Assembly: GCA_036489775.1 (NCBI GenBank)
Contig: DASXFC010000012.1
Location: forward strand, 15,540-79,539
Direction: 5' to 3'
Source of the DNA: Bog-473 sp036489775
Lineage (GTDB): Bacteria; Actinomycetota; Acidimicrobiia; Acidimicrobiales; RAAP-2
Length of the DNA: 64,000 bases
A model generated the notes under the pieces. That model did no database searches and was not told where the DNA came from. It saw only the letters and a list, made by a program, of their open reading frames with translations. Positions 60,514 to 64,000 of this stretch are shown here, piece after piece; the stretch's first letter is position 1, and every line of letters begins with the position of its first letter. A program made the position numbers and the translations under genes.

Positions 60514-61017
60514 ATGCCAGCGGCTGCCTCACGCTCCGACATCCCCGTGGTCGCGCCGGATGAGGATCTCCATCTCGAGGCCGACCAGTTCCTGGCGGTA
60601 CTGGCCTCGCTCACGCGCTCAGCCCGCCGCCTGGCTGGTCGCCCCCAAGAACTGTCCGCCCTCACCGACGCCGGGCTCGAACTGGTCCGCCTGGTGACCC
60701 GCCGCCCCGGCATTTCGGTGGCCCAGGCCGCGGATGAGCTGCAGGTGGCCCCCAATACGGTCAGCACGCTGGTGCGGCAGCTGACCGAGCAGGGCTTTCT
60801 GGTCCGCCAGGTCGATCCGGATGATCGGCGGGTGGCCCGGCTGGCCTTGAGCCCGACCATGGAGCGCAAGGTGGGCGCCTTCCGGGACCGCCGGGTCATG
60901 GTGCTGGCTGAATCGTTGGCCAAGCTGCCACCGACCCGCCAACGGGCCTTTGTCAACGCACTGGCCGTCCTCGAAGAGGTGGCCGGTGATCTTTCGCAAA
61001 AAGAAGCCCCCCGATGA
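60514..61017 (+). CDS. MarR-family regulator of drug efflux
   Basis: This encodes 167 residues from the ATG at 60514, 7 bases after a TATTAT box and without a ribosome site, so the message is probably leaderless. The winged helix-turn-helix is typical (RRPGISVAQAADELQVAPNTVSTLVRQLTEQGFLVRQVDPDDRRVARLALS). It overlaps the efflux-pump start as ATGA and should repress the operon at the palindrome until a drug binds. Confidence 0.9.
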   Translation: MPAAASRSDIPVVAPDEDLHLEADQFLAVLASLTRSARRLAGRPQELSALTDAGLELVRLVTRRPGISVAQAADELQVAPNTVSTLVRQLTEQGFLVRQVDPDDRRVARLALSPTMERKVGAFRDRRVMVLAESLAKLPPTRQRAFVNALAVLEEVAGDLSQKEAPR

Positions 61018-62810
61018 ACGCGGCATCCACCCTGCTCGAACCTCGACCGCGGCGGCTCGGTCGCCCCGACGCCAGCGCAGAGCTGCCGGCCAACTACAAG
61101 TGGGTGGCCCTCTTCATCTCGACCCTCGGCATGCTCATGGCCAGCATCGATGGCTCCATCGTGCTGATCGCACTGCCCGACGTCTTCAAGGGGATCGGCC
61201 TCAACCCGCTCGAACCCGGCAACAGCTTCTACCTGCTCTGGATGATCCTGGGCTTCCTGGTCACCACCAGCGTGCTCGTGGTCACGCTCGGCCGTTTGGG
61301 CGACATCTACGGCCGGGTCCGTACCTACAACCTTGGCTTCGCCGTCTTCACCTTCTTCTCCCTGATGCTGTCCATCACCTGGATGACCGGTCACGCCGGC
61401 GGCATCTGGCTCATCGTCATGCGCATCTTCCAGGGCGTGGGCGCCGCCATGCTGATGGCCAATTCGGCCGCCATCATCACCGACGCCTTCCCGGCCGAGC
61501 GGCGGGGTATGGCGATGGGCATCAACCAGGCCGCCGCCATCGGGGGCACCTTCATCGGGCTGGTCCTGGGCGGACTCTTGGCTCCGATCGAATGGCGGCT
61601 GATCTTCCTGGTCTCGGTACCCATCGGCCTCTTCGCCACCGTCTGGGGCTACCTCCAGCTGCGTGAGCTGAGCGAGCGCCGGCCCGCTCGCATCGACTGG
61701 CCCGGCAACATCACCTTCGCCGTCGGCCTCATCCTGATCATGATCGGCATCACCTATGGCATCGAGCCGCACGGCCACAGCACCACCGGCTGGACCAGCC
61801 CGTTCGTGTTGGCCTGCCTGATCATCGGCTTCCTCCTGCTGGTCGCCTTCGGGTTCATCGAGAAGCGCTCGCCCGAGCCGATGTTCCGCCTCGATCTGTT
61901 CCGCATCCGCGCCTTCACCAGCGGCGTGCTGGCCAGCTTCCTGGCCGCGCTGAGCCGGGGCGGGCTGATGTTCATGCTCATCATCTGGCTGCAGGGCATC
62001 TGGCTGCCGCTTCACGGCTACAGCTTCGCCCGTACCCCGCTGTGGGCGGGCATCGCCATGATCCCGCTCACCGTCGGCTTCTTCATCGCCGGTCCCCTCT
62101 CAGGCGTGCTCTCCGACCGCTACGGAGCCCGACCCTTCGCCACCGGGGGCATGATCGCCACCGCCGTCGTGTTCTTGCTCCTCGAACTGATGCCGGTGAA
62201 CTTCGCCTATTGGCAATTCGCCGTCGTGCTGTTCATCGGTGGGTTCGCCATGGCCTCGTTTGGTTCGCCCAACCGCACCGGGGTGATGAACAGCCTGCCG
62301 CCCGAGAGTCGCGGCGTCGGGTCGGGCATGAACACCACCTTCCAGAACTCGGCCCAGGTCGTCTCGATCGGCATCTTCTTCTCGCTGATGATCGCCGGAC
62401 TGTCGACCTCGCTGCCCCACAGCCTCTACAGCGGGCTCACCGCCAACGGCATTTCCTCGGCCGCCGCCAGGCAGGCCGCCAGCCTGCCACCGGTCTCCAC
62501 GCTGTTCTCCGCCTTCTTGGGCTACAACCCGGTGCAGCACCTGGTCGGCACGAGCGCCCTCTCCCACCTGACCGCGGCGCAGCAAGCCGTGGTGAACGGT
62601 CACAGCTTCTTCCCGAACCTGATCAAGGGACCCTTCCGATCAGGGCTGCACGACGCCTTCGACTTCTCGATCGTGGCCAGCCTGATCGCCGCCGCCGCCT
62701 CCTGGAGTCGGGGCGGGCGCTATGTCCACACCAGCCAGCCGGCCACCACCGCGCCCAGCACCGAGGAGCTGATCGCAGAGACGGCCGAGGCCGCCGTCCT
62801 GGCGGACTGA
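61014..62810 (+). CDS. DHA2-family (14-helix) MFS drug exporter
   Basis: This encodes 598 residues with about 14 membrane helices. LGRLGDIYGRVRTYNLGF is motif A, RIFQGVGAAMLMANSAAIITDAFPAERRGMAMGINQ is motif C-like, and GSPNRTGVMNSLPPESRGVGSGMN lies in the second half. It resembles EmrB/QacA-type proton-driven exporters. Its ATG overlaps the stop of its MarR regulator. Confidence 0.9.
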   Translation: MNAASTLLEPRPRRLGRPDASAELPANYKWVALFISTLGMLMASIDGSIVLIALPDVFKGIGLNPLEPGNSFYLLWMILGFLVTTSVLVVTLGRLGDIYGRVRTYNLGFAVFTFFSLMLSITWMTGHAGGIWLIVMRIFQGVGAAMLMANSAAIITDAFPAERRGMAMGINQAAAIGGTFIGLVLGGLLAPIEWRLIFLVSVPIGLFATVWGYLQLRELSERRPARIDWPGNITFAVGLILIMIGITYGIEPHGHSTTGWTSPFVLACLIIGFLLLVAFGFIEKRSPEPMFRLDLFRIRAFTSGVLASFLAALSRGGLMFMLIIWLQGIWLPLHGYSFARTPLWAGIAMIPLTVGFFIAGPLSGVLSDRYGARPFATGGMIATAVVFLLLELMPVNFAYWQFAVVLFIGGFAMASFGSPNRTGVMNSLPPESRGVGSGMNTTFQNSAQVVSIGIFFSLMIAGLSTSLPHSLYSGLTANGISSAAARQAASLPPVSTLFSAFLGYNPVQHLVGTSALSHLTAAQQAVVNGHSFFPNLIKGPFRSGLHDAFDFSIVASLIAAAASWSRGGRYVHTSQPATTAPSTEELIAETAEAAVLAD

Positions 62811-62981
62811 ACCACCAGCTCAACGGGGCTATTCCCTCGGTTGGGGACAATCGGCCCAACATCGGTTTTGGGGCGCAAGTCTCAGTAGCTCAACTCGTTC
62901 CCATGGCCGTTGACGTCACGCCCGTTCCCCCGGATATCTGCGGTGCCATCTCAGCCTCGGTTCGTGCCCGCCATCGGCACG

Positions 62982-64000
62982 ATGACCCGGCGCGCCGCGA
63001 TCATCGTGACCCTGGCCCTGGGCTTTGGGGCCGTCCCAGCCCTGACCTCGTCTGCCGGGGCGGCTCCGTCGGCAGCTCACACCCCAGCCCAGGGAGCGAC
63101 CGCACCCTGGGGGCAGCCAAGGACCCTTGATGCCAACCCGGACATCGATCGCCCGGTCACCACCGATGGCGAGCTGCCACACGTGTCGGGCCAGGCCCAA
63201 CAGTCCGGCGCTTCGTCCAACTGGGCCGGGCTGGTGGACACCGGGAGCGGCTACACCTCGGTCAGCGCCGACTGGGCGGTGCCCAGCGTGGTGCCCTCGC
63301 AGGCGAATGAGGCGTCGGGCACCTGGATCGGGATCGATGGGGCGACCGCCAGCGACCCGTCCATCATCCAAGCCGGCACGGCGCAGGACACCTCTGGCGG
63401 GTTGACCAGCTACTACGCCTGGTACGAGGACTACCCGAACCCGCCCGTCTACGTCGGAGCCGTGTCGCCCGGGGATGAGATGCAAGCCTCTGTCGAAAAG
63501 GACTCCTCGAGCACCTGGACGGTGTTCATCTCAGACCTCAGCAGCAATCAAGTCAGCAACGACACTCTCAGTTACAGCGGCCCCGGCGAGTCAGCCGAAT
63601 GGATCGAAGAGATACCGTCGGGAAGCCCGCAGCCCGGGCTGGCCGACTTTGGCCGGGCTGAGTTCACCAACATGAACTTCACCAGCCTGATCCCCGGCGA
63701 TGTCATCTCGATCGTGACGGAGCTGGTGAACAGCATTGGCGGCATCATCGCCTATCCAGAGGGCGCAGGCGGCAACGACCTGACGGTGACCTACGGCCAG
63801 CCAACGAGTTCGGGCACCGGCTCGGCACCACCAGTCACCAGCTCGCCACCACCGACCATCACCAGCTCGCCACCCCCGACCACTTCCCCGCCGCCCGGCG
63901 GGCATGGCTACTGGTTGGTGGGTTCAGACGGCGGGATCTTTAGCTTCGGCTCGGCGCAGTTCTACGGCTCGACCGGCAATCTTCGGCTCCAGCGTCCTGT
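62982..64000 (+). CDS. Secreted G1-family (eqolisin) peptidase with GYWLV module, cut by window edge
   Basis: The frame is open from the ATG at 62982 to the window end (339 codons) without a stop. A GTG at 62964 is an alternative and no ribosome site is obvious. A signal peptide ends near residue 27 and a propeptide of about 50 residues follows. SSNWAGLVDTGSGYTSVSADWAVP starts the peptidase; WIGIDG..SIIQAGT places the catalytic Gln at 130 and SAEWIEE the catalytic Glu at 206, the Gln-Glu dyad of the family. A Pro/Ser/Thr linker (about 275-306) leads to GYWLVGSDGGIFSFGSAQFYGS, the module also found in the collagen-like proteins. It is probably an acid-active secreted protease bound to the cell surface. 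Confidence 0.87.
   Translation, partial: MTRRAAIIVTLALGFGAVPALTSSAGAAPSAAHTPAQGATAPWGQPRTLDANPDIDRPVTTDGELPHVSGQAQQSGASSNWAGLVDTGSGYTSVSADWAVPSVVPSQANEASGTWIGIDGATASDPSIIQAGTAQDTSGGLTSYYAWYEDYPNPPVYVGAVSPGDEMQASVEKDSSSTWTVFISDLSSNQVSNDTLSYSGPGESAEWIEEIPSGSPQPGLADFGRAEFTNMNFTSLIPGDVISIVTELVNSIGGIIAYPEGAGGNDLTVTYGQPTSSGTGSAPPVTSSPPPTITSSPPPTTSPPPGGHGYWLVGSDGGIFSFGSAQFYGSTGNLRLQRP

Noticed and set aside
60504..62015. 503-codon minus-strand frame opposite the MarR-efflux operon
   Set aside because: Antisense shadow rich in Asp, Glu, Gln and His, typical of the complement of membrane-protein genes.
1..64000. CRISPR arrays, tRNA or rRNA genes, insertion sequences, integrases and replication origins
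   Set aside because: None was recognised on either strand when reading the sequence; a tRNA or covariance search was not possible here.

Overview
The window is about 65-70% GC DNA from a high-GC actinobacterium. Several traits point to class Acidimicrobiia or a close relative, by inference only: surface proteins with GYWLV..DGG.F.FG modules, frequent ATGA start/stop overlaps, ANTAR and XRE-cupin regulators, and LivHMFG-type transporters. No rRNA, tRNA, CRISPR array, transposase or phage gene was seen. Both edges cut a gene.

Region 1 (1-9424) begins with a truncated 3-hydroxyisobutyrate-dehydrogenase-like gene. Two tandem duplicated genes for secreted collagen-like proteins follow, each with its own C-terminal head and a matching hairpin terminator. 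After them come a GT2-methyltransferase fusion, two divergent TPR lipoproteins and an MFS transporter. Region 2 (9467-20287, all minus) is an exopolysaccharide locus transcribed from 20287 downward: GT2, GT4, pyruvyl transferase, a flippase-GT39 fusion, a cellulose-synthase-like GT2 and a GH8 hydrolase. A SigF/SigB-like promoter then precedes a NodB deacetylase and a GT28. Most of these genes overlap by ATGA, so the chain looks translationally coupled.

Region 3 (20502-25548) is regulatory. It holds a sigma factor with a small partner gene and a decayed copy of its own 5' end, an acidic two-gene operon, a GAF-ANTAR protein, a STAS-GAF-ANTAR protein, and two copies of an apparently structured ~75-nt element with matching upstream boxes. 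Region 4 (25549-29457) has two alpha/beta hydrolases, an acyl-CoA synthetase and a TetR regulator with a palindromic operator. Region 5 (29723-36586) encodes an unknown secreted anchored protein, a membrane-anchored LivK-like binding protein, and a single 1231-residue polypeptide carrying both permeases and both ATPases of a branched-chain amino-acid-type importer.

Region 6 (36617-43037) has a full-length ABC exporter with one degenerate ATP site and its MarR regulator, a Baeyer-Villiger-type monooxygenase and an ABM/zinc-ribbon protein. Region 7 (43062-53014) is a divergent amine-nitrogen cluster. One arm has a GlnT/GmaS-like ligase, an APC permease and a Usp protein. The other has a PPOX-like protein, three split glutamate-synthase modules, a sarcosine-oxidase-like flavoprotein and an XRE-cupin regulator. 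The layout resembles the N-methylglutamate route for methylated amines, but the substrate is unproven. Region 8 (53189-64000) has a sulfatase, an ABC exporter with a two-component system, a stress-promoter small protein, a MarR-DHA2 efflux pair behind a perfect 27-bp palindrome, and the start of a secreted G1-family (eqolisin) peptidase carrying the same GYWLV module as the collagen-like proteins.
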